From assembly GCA_947179155.2 (NCBI GenBank), contig OX359264.1:2724001-2788000 (forward strand): a DNA stretch of 64,000 nucleotides. Direction: 5' to 3'. The stretch is from Hedera helix. Its lineage: Eukaryota; Streptophyta; Magnoliopsida; Apiales; Araliaceae. A model generated the notes under the pieces. That model was not told the origin of the DNA. It saw only the letters and a list, made by a program, of their open reading frames with translations, and did no database searches. Made by a program: the position numbers and the translations under genes. This document shows, piece by piece, positions 13,501-23,545 of the stretch (within the stretch, counting starts at the first letter, position 1; each line of letters opens with the position of its first letter).

Positions 13501-13640
13501 AAAACCTTAGAGTTTGTGGGGATTGCCATAATGCAATCAAATATATATCCAAGGTGTTCCAACGCGAAATTGTGTTGAGAGATGCAAATCGCTTCCATCG
13601 CTTCAGCAGTGGAACATGTTCTTGCGGAGATTTCTGGTAA
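10590..13640 (+). CDS. PPR protein of the PLS-DYW class (At4g33170-like)
   Basis: An intronless 1016-aa frame. The N-terminus is Arg/Ser-rich without acidic residues for about 60 residues (a run of serines near 47-55), fitting an organelle transit peptide. A long series of PPR motifs follows (repeated patterns such as LINMYSK, SWNSMIASYVQSG and ACSSLIGLEQG-type links), then an E/E+ region with PGFSW and a C-terminal DYW deaminase domain. The deaminase signature HSE (948-950) and the CxxC zinc ligands C976/C979 are present, as are C1010 and C1012. The protein ends in DFW rather than DYW. Sequence and length closely match Arabidopsis At4g33170 (990 aa). Family members act as site-specific C-to-U RNA editing factors in mitochondria or plastids; the target here is unknown. 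The start is the first ATG in the frame and places the transit peptide correctly. Confidence 0.95.
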   Translation: MQPPKYNLRPTLLRFRRAPIYNTLLLPRQYLSSLLNHIYNKTLQFRPLSSSSSSSPCFSLLRTAISSADLLLGKSIHAVIITSGDTTNRFLTNNLITMYSKCGSLSSAHNVFDKSPDRDLITWNSILAAYALSADLDNHNIQEGFRIFRLLLGSSTGLSVSKHTLAPVLNLCLISGYVWASEMVHGFSIKVGLGLNLFVSGALVNIYCKFGRVRDARVLFDDVIESDRDAVLWNVMLKAYVQMGFQEEVFRFFSEFHRSGFADAASVRFFLSGFPSIDFDEGEMFMHQVQAYATKLFLYDHIFDNVILWNRTLSKYHQAGENMAAVKCFMDMNRSKVGYDNVTFVIILATITDVNNLELGQQIHGMAFKSGLDIDVSVANSLINMYSKADGLISARKIFASMEELDLISWNSMIASYVQSGLEEESITLFVDLLSDGLSPDHFTLASVLKACSLLAGLSLSDQIHVHALKTGVIADNFVCTALIDVYSRNGRMTEAQSLLQDKDEFDLASWNAMMSGYIACENSGKALELFALMYKSGERLDEITSATAAKACSCLIGLEQGSQIHAYVVKIGFDSDLFVGCGILDMYIKCGAMVDAHRVFLGIPKPDHVTWTAMISGCVENGDEDRALLVYHQMRESGIAPDEYTFATLIKASSCLTALEQGRQIHADVIKSFCASDPFVWTSLIDMYAKCGNIEDSYNLFKRVNVQNIGPWNAMIVGLAQHGHGGEALKLFHNMIFLGFKPDGVTFVGVLSACGHSGLTSEANLYFHSMYKDYGIRPEIEHYSCLVDALGRAGHVKEAEKLIASMPYNASSSMYTALLGACRIQGDMETGKRVATQLLALEPSDSSAYVLLSNIYAASNQWDEVTDARKMMKRKNVKKDPGFSWIDVKNKVHLFVVDDKSHPQADMIYDKVENMIRMIKEDGYVADKDYVLLDVEDEEKERSLYYHSEKLAIAFGLLSTPPSTTIRIIKNLRVCGDCHNAIKYISKVFQREIVLRDANRFHRFSSGTCSCGDFW

Positions 13641-15132
13641 TATCAAATTGAGGATGGCCCCGAATGAAATTTTATGTCAGAAAAAGGATGTGATTTAGTT
13701 GTGACTACGTGCTCTCAATTCTGTACTCTGGTGATGATTAAACTTGATCAAATTCTAGCCCATGTTTTGTGCTTCACATTCTAACTTGCATTCTCCAGAG
13801 GAAGTTAAGCTATTATAAAAGAGAATTCCAAGCCTGGAGCAGACATGGTGGAGGCCAACTCTTCTCCTCTCCAGAACTTCCGATCCAGAAAGTAACCCTT
13901 TTTCTTTCTCTTTCTTCAAGGAATTTATGCTTGTTTATATGAGTTTTTATGCATACATTATTTTTTCTTGATGTGATCATATATCACTCAACTCAACTTA
14001 ACAAAGCCTTTTTATCCCAAGCTAGTTGGGATAGGCTTGATCATATATCACAATAATCACATGCATTTAATTTATATGGGGTGGTCTGCAATCTGTCAAG
14101 CTCACTTTTAAATTCATATATCACGATCAAAGATATTGCTCAATCTGTCAAGCTTACTGGACATAAAAGAAATTGATTATTTTATTGGCTTCTACCGTTC
14201 ATCTTTGTTCTCCAGTCATGTTCTTTGTCTTGCGAATTCTAGATAATTGACTTAAAATAACTTGTTTGGCTTGGTTTCCCTTTACATATTCCTTTTTCTG
14301 AGACCCTTTTTATTAATTCTTGAGCTTGAGATTCCTCAATTTATTTTTCCTAACTTACGTGTCTTTAATCATGGAAATACTTGCCTTCAATCTCAAAAAG
14401 TTTTGGTTTTTATTCGTAATTTATGCATATTTGTTATCTTCTTGAAGAATCGATGTGCTTCAGAGTAGTTCATTGGTATAGTGGTAGTGGTTTCTAGTTT
14501 CTACTGCCCTGGCAGCTGGTGAAAAGAAGTTTTCAATGTACCAGACTAGTCTGAGGTTATAGACGAATATTATGGAACTGAAGGGGTTGAGGACTGAAAT
14601 GCGGAAATGGAGATCGATAAACATTATGTAAGTTACCTCTTCTTAACTCCATCCATGCATCTCAATTAAATCTATTTGTATTAAAATATCGACCTGATGC
14701 CTGTGTTTCAGGGAGCATGTTATTTATCTATTTACTTAAGTAAAACATACTTATGTTCTTATTGGTATAGATCCTTGTGTAAGGGTGCAGAGCTATGCTG
14801 CTCGACAAGTTGAAAATGAAATCGTGATTTTTAATGTTACTTTCTTATTCTTACTTAAGTTGTTTACTTAAAACTTAAATGCATTTTTTCTTTCTCTACG
14901 TTTCAAACGGTCCTGAAGTAGGAGTTGTTGAAATGATAATTTGACAGACAATTAATGATGATTCGACTGTTCTCCTATCACAATTTTAATGGTTTAAACA
15001 TGGAAAATGCATTCTACAAGTGAACATCTCATAATCATACTTCATCCCAAATTAGTTGCCCCCTCTTTTTAATTTTATATGGCACTGACCTTAAGAAGCA
15101 ATGGATACATGTAGATTATATTTTTATATCCT

Positions 15133-15134
<2 letters not shown>

Positions 15135-15190
<56 letters not shown>
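15135..15190. repeat. (TA)n microsatellite
   Basis: A perfect dinucleotide TA run of about 28 units in intergenic DNA. Confidence 0.95.
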
Positions 15191-15193
<3 letters not shown>

Positions 15194-16109
15194 AAAAAAT
15201 GTAAAGACAGGTGCTCGACACATTTTGTTCTTGGGTTACATTGCTCTATTTTATAGATGCTTACAGTTTAGCTGATCATGTGGTTGGTTTTCTCTGTGCA
15301 CAGATTGAACAGTACAAAGTCGTGTTGAATGACTCATTTTTCTTTAAGACTGATTTAGGCTGCACAAATAGTTGCCACTTGTAAATGTAATGTACAGAAT
15401 TACGATTTGCTATCATGCCGTTACTATTTGTAACAGACATAAAAGGCATCAGCTATTATTAATAGCTGGCGTAAATCAAATGATAAATTTTAAATTTTAA
15501 AATATAATTTATTTAGCGTATTGGATGAAATTGGAGGAAAAAGGGTATTGGAGTATGGAGGGAGACAAATTCAAAAGAAATACTTCAAAAACATTGGATC
15601 AAATTTGAAGTACATATGAGACATTATGAAGTTAAAATTTGATGTAATTTATTCAATTTTAGAGAATATAATTATAAGGATTTAAAATTATCTAAAGGTA
15701 TTAATACTTTTGTTCGTAGCAATTACGTTAATTTTGAAATTTAAAGATATCTAATATTAACGTTAAAAAATTAAACTTGATTTTGTATTTTTAAAATATA
15801 CTCCATAAGAATATAAAATTTACTTGTTCAAAATTCAATTGTATTCTCAGGAGGGAGAGTGTATTTTGGTTGGAGGGAGTAAATGGTTTTAATTAATTCC
15901 GGAAGTGAACAGACAAAAAAGAAAAAGAAAATCGGGACAAAAGGATTAGCCGAAAAGGCGCTACTGGGGAAAAAGAAAATTCAGGGGGTAGTTTCGAGTT
16001 CGTCTAGGAATTATGTTAGTTTATAGATGGTATTTTGTTAATTTATAGTAGTAGTATATGTCGAAAGACTAGTAGTATTTGTTTAACTATTAAAATATAC
16101 TAAGAGTAA

Positions 16110-16640
16110 TAAATTTGTTACTCGAATTCGATCCGATTCAGATCGAATTATATTTAAATTACTCGCGAATTTCAAAGTCAAACTCAAATTCGAGTCTCCA
16201 CATAGTAATTAACTTTATAATATATATAATTATTAATTGAACTTATTATTTTACTTAAAAATGAGAAAATATAATTATAATTACACTTTACAAATATAAA
16301 ATTATAATTAAAATTACAAATAAAATAAAATAAAAAAATAATAACTAATTATTCAAATTAGTTTAATTGTGTATATATTATAAGAGAATATATCGAGTAT
16401 CTATTCGAATATATATCAATCGAGTATGTATCGAATAATGATTAAAAATTCGAGTAGTTTGAATTTTAAACGAGTCGAGTGTAACCTTACTCAGATTTTT
16501 CTCGTATTTTTATTCAAACTATTTTTTGTGTTCACATTTGGATTATATTATTAATAAATTCGAATTTCACTCATATTTTTTTGAATCAAACTCGAATTGA
16601 GCTCGAACTGTTTAGTTCGATTTATAACCTTACGGACACA
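16110..16640. mobile_element. Degenerate hAT-type MITE remnant
   Basis: It carries repeated CTCGAA/TTCGAG words and the phrase GTTCGATTTATAACCTTA at its right edge. This is the same style as the better-preserved element at 18102-18415 (TAAGG...TGTAAATGAACC with CTCGACTCG words). The left terminus is not recognisable, so the boundaries are approximate. Confidence 0.35.
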
Positions 16641-16666
16641 TACAGCACCACACGTTTTTCAATTAC

Positions 16667-16780
16667 TTCCTCCGTCTCAAAAGAGCACGACTTTCACACT
16701 AGTGAAAAAAATTAGAAGAGGGTGAGCATATATATTTTTTCCAAATCTACCCTTATCCTCGAGCGAGCAATGTGATGAGT

Positions 16781-16861
<81 letters not shown>

Positions 16862-17031
16862 AAATGTGCCAAAAACTTATCTATACATTATTATATATTA
16901 TATCTTTCAACGCTTACTTCATAGTGTCTTTCAACTATATTAGAGACGGTTAACAATTGAAATGTACAAATGTATTTTCATCAAGCCTTAAATTATTTGC
17001 TGAAAACAGTTAAAAATTGGGGGGAGTAGTA
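16667..17031. mobile_element. Stowaway/mariner-like MITE containing a TA/GA microsatellite
   Basis: The left terminus CTTCCTCCGTCTCAAAAGAG matches the CTCCCTCCGTYYCAAAA-type end of plant mariner/Stowaway elements. The inverse end is near 17020-17031 (GGGGGGAGTAGTA). The inside is non-coding and holds a compound microsatellite. The TA target duplication fits but is not informative in AT-rich DNA. Confidence 0.5.
16783..16857. repeat. Compound microsatellite (TA)n(GA)n
   Basis: About 18 TA units run directly into about 19 GA units without interruption, inside the Stowaway-like element. Confidence 0.95.
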
Positions 17032-17134
17032 CTTGTTTTGATTAGTGATATAATACAAATTTCTCTTAGTTTATAGCACAATCAATTGCCAAACTAAAAT
17101 GTGGATCGATCAGTAGCACACTGGAACTAATTAC

Positions 17135-20086
17135 CTTAACAAGATTATCTGAGTGCCCAAGATATATATTTTAGAATACCAGGCCCTTCACAGACTACAT
17201 GACTGGCACTGCGACCAACCAGCCATTGATCTACTAGTGTAGCACCGTGCGAAGTAGCAGCCTCAACAACCTACAAAAAAAAAAATCACGTTTAAGAGAA
17301 TGGCTCAAACCACCAATACAAGTTCTATATCTTCTGAAATCAGGAGGTCCAAGTCTAATGCTAACATGAACATCTATTTAATCCTATTCTAGTCTACCTT
17401 ACACTGCAGTTCAGCAAAAACATCTGCATCGACATATAAGGAGTGACTGGACATAATTGAATCCATACTTCTTCCAAACTCTCTGAAGGGCGTAAGTGTG
17501 GTCGTACAATCGTGTCAGATTGCTTAAAATTTTCAAGCATACTGATATACACATTTTTTATACATTTTAATATTTCTCTCTTTATTATTTTATGTGTTTA
17601 TTTTTTTTAACTAATACGTCTTATTTTGGTTTGTAGGATTTATCTGATTTATCTTGGTAAATAAATAAAAGATAATTGTTCCGTGTTTTAAAGATGAAAA
17701 TGGAGTCTAGAAGATTATCAGGAAGAAGTTGAAGTCAAGTTAGAGGTAAAGTGATAAGAGAACAAGAGAAGACTAAATTCAATGTACTTTATATTGGGTT
17801 ACATTTCATTTGTGCCTATAAATAAGTTTCTTGTTTTAGAGAAAGGGGGATTTTTATTTTTTATTTTTCTCCTTCATGCACGGGATATTAAGGATAGATA
17901 GAACATTACTTCCCCCTTTTCGAATGCTTGCTGATTGTTGCTGCCTCCACATCCACGTTTCTCTTCCATCTTGTAGCAAATTCAAATTGGAGAAATTAAC
18001 TTTAATACGTGGTTTTAGTTTATTGATAGTTTAATATTACTTTGCTTCCTTTCAATTGGTTAGCACTAAAGTAGTTATTTTTCTATTTCATATGCAGTAC
18101 TTAAGGATGTAAAATGAACCAAACGGTTTGGGCTCTATTCGTACTCGCTCGACTAAAAATTTGTTGCGAGCTCGACTCGAAATATAAACGATTTAAATAT
18201 GAGCAAAGTTTAAAGTTTGATAAATTACTCGAACATCTTCAAATTGTAATTTTCTATTGATGCTCGGATCATATTAGCTAGAAAAGTTTAAACTACTCGA
18301 GCTCGACTCAAGATCGTGCCCGATTCGGTAAAACTTTATTTCATATTTGATAAATCTTATGAACCAAATTCGAGTAACTTAATATTCGGCTCGACTCGGT
18401 TCATTTACACCCTTAGCAGTACTAAATTAATTCCTTCATTTAGTTTCAATTCATACAATTATTGGTAGTAGTTTTAATTTTTATTTTGTTGGTTTTAATT
18501 TGCATGGCTAACTAAATCTCTAGTACCTAAAATGAAGATAAAACTAGGCATTTCATAATAATTACTTTCTTTCCGTTCCGATATTAATGCCTAATTATTT
18601 TCGTCTTTATTTTTACCTTCGTACAACATGCACAAGATTTTTATATTAATTAAGTGGTTTTGATAAGTAGTTAATCTATGAATTTTTCATAACTTATGCT
18701 TACCCATATTAATTATATGAATTGTTATTTTTAAAGAGAAGGGAAAATAATTTGGGAATTAATTTGGAAAATAAGAAGTTGTTTATTATGTTAATATATC
18801 CATCAATTTTGCAATGGAAATGCATAATAAATTGTTTATCGATGATAATTAGAAAGTTTTGAAGAGAAGCCACATTTCTGATTACTTTAAAAAGGGTAAT
18901 CTCTGATAAGTGAAGCATAAAGAAACTAATGCAAGGAGTTATAAATCAATTAGAATGAGATTAATTTTCACATATAAACAGAAGGGGTGCATGAAAAATG
19001 AAAAACGGGCACACTTATCTGAGCCGAATTATTATTATTTCTAGCTACCAGCCCTTCACACAGACTACTCTTACCATGCATTTCTTCTGACACAAACCAC
19101 CCAAGCATTACAATAAAGAGAGACCGTTTCTCGATCAATGTTTCAGAGAGCCGTAAAGAATGTTAAGTTTTCACAGAAGCATGGATGCTTCAGAGTGCAA
19201 AAGGAATTTGCTTTTGTGAGAAACCAAATATGATAATAAAAAAAAACATTTTCCCGTGGTCAAAGTGTTACGAAGATCTCATAAGGCTTTGAGGTCTTGG
19301 GATTCATTCTTACGAAATGCAAAAATGTTAACATTCTATTCAAACTACCAACAACAAAAAGAAAAAGTGCGACGAAGATCAATCTATGCGATATACTCGG
19401 TATGGCTGTCATAATGATAAACAAAAACTTAAAAAACATGAAAAGATGCATGGATTTAGCTGGACAACTACCATCGCCCATCGGTGAGAGATAATCATGT
19501 GCATACTTGCAGGCATATCAACCAAATCTTAATATTAAAATTAAAAAGGATGTCTGGATGGGTACATTGAGGATGCAAATGGGGACTGTATTGGCCACCT
19601 AATCTCTCTGTTGCATCCATGACTTGTTTCCTTAATTGCTTCTGTGAAGCACATAATGAAAAGGACATATATTACTTATTAAACTATCCCAATATTGGTA
19701 TTTACAAGAAATTATACAAGAATCAAGGAGCTGACTGCTGACCGATACAAAAACAAAAAAGCAGAAGCAGAGGATATTCATGTGATACAAGAGATCAAAC
19801 ACAAAAAGGAGAGGATATGGAAAAAAGAGAGGAGGGACAGAATAAAAATCTCCATATTCATATATAATGAAAAAACACCTACTTATCAGCTGAAAAATAC
19901 TGTATGTGTGTGTGTGTAGTTAAAATTGGAGACCTTACATTACAATTACATACCTTTGGAAAGTCCAGTAACACAAATAACAAGACCAGAAAAGGGAGCA
20001 GTTGATGATGGAAGAATTGGCTGAGAGGAGAATGATGAAACAGAAGCCGAAGCAGGAAACATTTGGAGACCAACTCTCAAATTCAT
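17135..20086 (-). pseudogene. 5-prime exons of a BRCT-domain DNA repair protein, decayed
   Basis: Five exon remnants in the correct order on the minus strand. E1 19954-20086 starts at an ATG and reads into the first BRCT start (SGLVICVTGLSK) with a good donor. E2, 19641 down to about 19557, encodes KQVMDATERLGGQYS, then is cut off, and has about 4 extra bases after its acceptor that break the frame. E3, about 19160-19045, has the LFIV-LGWFV core with indels. E4 17398-17501 encodes SLYVDADVFAELQCK with an intact donor. E5 17135-17270 encodes VVEAATSHGATLVDQWLVG, followed by ASHVVCEGP, then a one-base frame shift before GHSDNLVK. The protein matches plant BRCT DNA repair proteins (At4g03130-like). 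E4 has no upstream acceptor and a stop precedes it. The second half of the gene is absent downstream. This is clearly non-functional. Confidence 0.8.
18102..18415. mobile_element. hAT-type MITE with 8-bp target duplication
   Basis: The terminal inverted repeats are TAAGGATGTAAAATGAACC on the left and GGTTCATTTACACCCTTA on the right. They are flanked by an exact 8-bp direct duplication GCAGTACT at 18094-18101 and 18416-18423. An 8-bp duplication is the hallmark of hAT transposition. The 314-bp interior is non-coding and rich in CTCGA words. It sits between exon remnants E3 and E4 of the BRCT pseudogene, so it inserted into that intron. Confidence 0.88.
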
Positions 20087-20263
20087 TCATGGGATTGAAT
20101 TTACAAATAGTTTTGAACAATTCTTGCTGTTTATCACCTCAACTCCTCTAACACCACCCATTTTTACCAATATTAACTAAATATATCAACACCGACAGAA
20201 AATTGGGAACCAAGCCGAATTATGGAAGAGATAGCTATTAGTACAACTTGTTACATTAAGGAT

Positions 20264-20264
20264 C

Positions 20265-20309
<45 letters not shown>
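20264..20309. repeat. (AAT)n microsatellite
   Basis: About 15 trinucleotide units. It produces a spurious poly-Asn/poly-Ile frame on the two strands. Confidence 0.95.
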
Positions 20310-20310
<1 letters not shown>

Positions 20311-21212
20311 TGATTTGGGTAATAAGGATTTGATTTTTAAAACAAAACTGAATATAGATAGAGAGGAAGAAGTAAAACTGGTAAGAACAGAAAGAAGACA
20401 AATTTATTGAAATTCTGGGAAATTTAAAGCTGGGGATCTCAAAGTGCACCTGATATTATTACAATAATTATGTATAAATTCAATGAATGGCTAAACTTGA
20501 GGAAAAATGAAATGGGACCCAGTAAAAAGTGAGGAAAAGGAGGGGCAAAATGGAGGGATTGGAATGAAGCAGCTGGAAAAAGGGAATGATATATTGGATC
20601 AAATTAGCAAGAAAAACAGAGAATTTTTTGAAAAATCTCCCTCAGTAGTCTATAAATTCATTTTTTGAATGAGGGTTTATTGGGTGTCAAAAATATAGAT
20701 AGCAATATTTCCCACTTAAACAAGGTTAATCAAAACTGCAAAAACTATATCTGCCACAATTTTGTAGGAAATAGACCGACGTCCCAAAAAAACGAAAGAA
20801 AAAAAAGTCATAAAATATTTTTAAAATATGTTCAATAAATTTGAATTGAAACTCATTCACATTCTCTATTTTACGTATATGTACTCAAACCATTAAGTTT
20901 AGCATTTCATTCTACTATACATGTTAGAATTCACATTGCTTCGTACATTTGGTGAGTTTCAAATGCCACAAAGTTTATTATGAACAATGTGGAAATCAAA
21001 TCTTCAATACAACTTTAAGCTCGGATTATTAAAACACCAGAAAGGGGAACTCTTCAAACATGGATGAATGTAGAACATCTAGAATTTGGTTCAAGATGAT
21101 ATCTTTTGCAAGCTAAAAAGATTGCGTCGACTCATGCAGCACGATTGATCGTGCCTTCTAAGTTCAACACCGGCTATCAGAACGTAGGAACAAATTCTGG
21201 TATTCAATTCTC

Positions 21213-21959
21213 TCATGCTCTGATCACCAACTCGTATACATTACTCCCAGTAACGCGCTTTAACATTTCAAAACTCCTTCGACTCCCTAGAAAGTCAGTG
21301 CGCTTGAATTCCACATAACCACGCCTTGTTGCTTCTTTATTGGACAACTACATTGATCGGAGCCGATCAGCAGCATGCCTTGAATCAGTATGAATTGCTA
21401 CCTCTACTTCCTCATTTGACATGTTCTCCTACAAGCAAGTATAAATGTAAAAAGTCTAGAGTAAGATCATTGACATCTAAAGTTGGTACTGAATTACATT
21501 GCTTTAAAGTCATTATCCATCTACCTCACCAGCTCATATCAATTAAACAATCATCGCAACAGAAAAGAACCGTACATACTTCTATTATATAGTAGAGACA
21601 TACTTCTAGTAATGACTAATTTTTTTTATGATTTTTCGGTCACCAGTTTCGAGGCACTCACTCGCAAATAATGGTATTCGAAAGGATCAAAAGTTATTGG
21701 GAAAATATTGACGAGTCCTTGCTTATAACATATAGCAATAATAACGCATTCTTCCTCCCACAAAACAAAAATATTTAGTTCACTTTGTTATTAATACCAT
21801 GATAAAAGAAAATATATCTACTCTCATAACGAAAATAACATCCTTCTGTCTTAGAACCAGAAAATAGAGGGCATCACACATCAAGATTGGTCGATCCCAT
21901 CAATGAGGTATGGCCATAGAATCATGTACCTGATAAAAGGCATAGATATAATCTAACAC
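21213..21959 (-). pseudogene. 3-prime exons of a BRCT-domain DNA repair protein, with in-frame stop
   Basis: Two adjacent minus-strand exons with proper splice sites: a 30-nt exon at 21930-21959 encoding VLDYIYAFYQ, then 21213-21428 encoding a domain starting ENMSNEEVEVAIHTDSRHA and ending NVYELVIRA before a TGA. These are the expected last two exons of the same BRCT protein family whose 5-prime exons lie at 17.1-20.1 kb. An in-frame TAG interrupts the last exon about 30 codons in (after DRLRSM), where relatives have a tyrosine codon. On the minus strand this piece lies upstream of the 5-prime exons, so the two pieces are permuted relative to a normal gene. Confidence 0.8.
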
Positions 21960-22390
21960 CTGCAAACAAGTGAATCACTTTATAATTCTCTTTAAAATTC
22001 GGATGGGGTTATGTGCTGAGTATATATAACTATCATATATGTATTCTGCTTTAGCTACATAGTAACACTTCTATAATATTTTTGCCAAGTTGCTATATAG
22101 GACTATATTCAGAATTTTAAAATGTGAAGTTGGTAATAATAATAATCAATGTGAAACAAAGCCGAAACATCAAAGTACTAATACAAATGAAAAATAAAAA
22201 TGTTACCCTGAGATCAGCAGACATCTAAGTGAGCCACCAATTTGAAGTCATAACTAGGTCTCATCCACAAATAACATAAGAACTAAAAACAAAAAATATT
22301 GCTATAGAAAGTAAAAAAGGCAAACATGAAAAATCAATAAACGACCTAATCTCAAACAGGTATGTCAGGTACAAGTAAAAAAGGACCATG

Positions 22391-22645
22391 AGATAGGCGT
22401 AGAGGGTGGTGGAAGTGCAGAGGGCGTGAACTTCCTTGGCAACGGTCTCCGTGGTTTCTCTATCGTACCGGAACTTGGCTGAGCCTCCAGTCCTCCATTT
22501 ACCAATGCCGCCTCCTCTCTGGTGATCGATATTGCTTGGCCAGAAACTCTTTAAAAGCTTCAAGAGCTTGAGAACTCAGCATTGGAGCATCATCATCTTC
22601 TACGTGAATGATAGGGTTTTCTTCCTCTTCTCTCAATGAATCCAT
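22391..22645 (-). pseudogene. First exon of an eEF1A-lysine methyltransferase (N6AMT2/EEF1AKMT1-like), broken
   Basis: It starts with ATG at 22645 (MDSLREEEENP). LSSQALEAFKEFLAKQ matches the N-terminal helix of the plant At3g58470-type protein, and EDWRLSQ...FRYDRETTETVAKEV...TLYAYL matches the region before the methyltransferase fold. The frame is broken by a stop (TAA at 22499-22501), by one extra G after the LSQ codons, and by a deletion between the LCTS and TLYAYL segments. After 22391 no further homology was seen, so the catalytic part is missing. In other eukaryotes this family methylates a lysine of translation elongation factor 1A. This copy cannot do so. Confidence 0.75.
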
Positions 22646-23193
22646 TTCTCACTTCTCACACTTCTTTGCCTGAAATCGGTGGAGTACTGGGGCTGAAGGA
22701 TGTGTTAAGGGTAAATCATAAATTAGAATAATGAAAAACGAAAACACATGCTTATAATAAAAATGGCAAAAGAATCTTTTTAGTCCTTGTACTTTAGTTT
22801 CATTTTAATCCGTATACAATCTTTATTTCACAATAGTTCCTGTACAATTTTGTATGGGAGAAATTTTTTCCTTCTGCAAGTGTGAGAGGTAATGACATGA
22901 TATTAAAAAGAAAAACAAAATGCCAACATTAAATTTTGAGTTATTTACACTATATGATAATCTCATATTTTTGCATAATATTTCTATCCGTACTATAAAT
23001 TTTCTTAAAAGATTAAGATAAAATAGTTTTATAAAACTAAGACAACCTTATATACCCTCTAAGTATTTCTGCAAGCACTTAATTACTTATGGGGAGAATA
23101 GTAAGAATAAACAAACAAATTAATAACAATAATAAAAATGAGATTCCACAGCTGAAAAAGAAATAGTATTTGAGTGAGGTTCATAAATGATAC

Positions 23194-23542
23194 CTCAAAC
23201 AAGCGTGCTTGAAGCTTTTGAAATGTCTCAACTCCTTGATGATATTCTGAAGCTCTGTTTTTGTGAGATTTAACCTTCTTCCATCCATTGATTGAGGACG
23301 GGGACGATCAAAATCCTCCAATCTCCGAAGGGAGAAATCTGACGGTAGAGAGAATCCTCTCTGTCCACATTTGCAGTTGTGGTTGAGTGATTGAAAACCG
23401 AAACTCTTGGGGAATTAATGTGCTTGCAAGAACAAGATTTCAATTTCATTGCACGCCACGATCGGAAAGGTTTCATCAGACGAGAGAGTAGTAGTGATGG
23501 GTAAGGTTTTAGGTTAAAAGGTTTACGCGAAAGGATAGACAA
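23194..23542 (-). pseudogene. First exon of a P-class mitochondrial PPR gene, broken
   Basis: The minus-strand frame contains PRVSVFNHSTTTANVDREDS followed by LYRQISPFGDWRILIVPVLN and QWMEEG. This is the characteristic N-terminal exon of At2g20710-like small P-class PPR proteins (LYRRISP...VPVLDQWVEEG). After EEG a TAA stop and indels follow. The homology then resumes in another frame (ELQNIIKELRHFKSFKHA) and stops at a GAG|GTATCA donor at 23194, the conserved intron position of that family. Possible starts are at 23542, 23476 and 23449; the last (MKLKSC) fits relatives best. No downstream PPR exon was found. Confidence 0.75.
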
Positions 23543-23545
23543 AAG

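Larger units (their letters stand above)
13641..17134. other. Intergenic region with simple repeats and transposon remnants
   Basis: No intact gene was found. Near 13811-13822 there is a TATAAAAG box followed about 25 nt later by ATG and a 16-codon frame ending at a GTAACC; this may be chance. At 14466-14640 a short GC-richer patch could be a decayed exon. A dispersed motif (AAAGCCTTTTTATCCCAAGC near 14003) resembles a short interspersed repeat widespread in plants. The rest is AT-rich and includes a 56-bp TA run and two MITE-type elements. Confidence 0.5.

Noticed and set aside
13844..13895. Short first exon of a new gene after a TATAAAAG box
   Set aside because: Only 16 codons, TATA-to-ATG distance too short for a normal leader, and no following exon recognised. 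Left as an unproven possibility in the intergenic entry.
14466..14520. tRNA-like box A (TGGTATAGTGGTAGTGG)
   Set aside because: No matching box B (GGTTCGANTCC) at the right distance and no cloverleaf could be drawn.
19260..19494. Opposed 65- and 73-codon frames
   Set aside because: They lie in intron-like DNA of the BRCT pseudogene between exon remnants E2 and E3. No conserved motif fitted convincingly.
22261..22563. 100-codon minus-strand frame treated as a gene
   Set aside because: Only its first part matches the methyltransferase exon in a shifted frame. The rest reads intron, so it is part of the pseudogene and not a separate gene.
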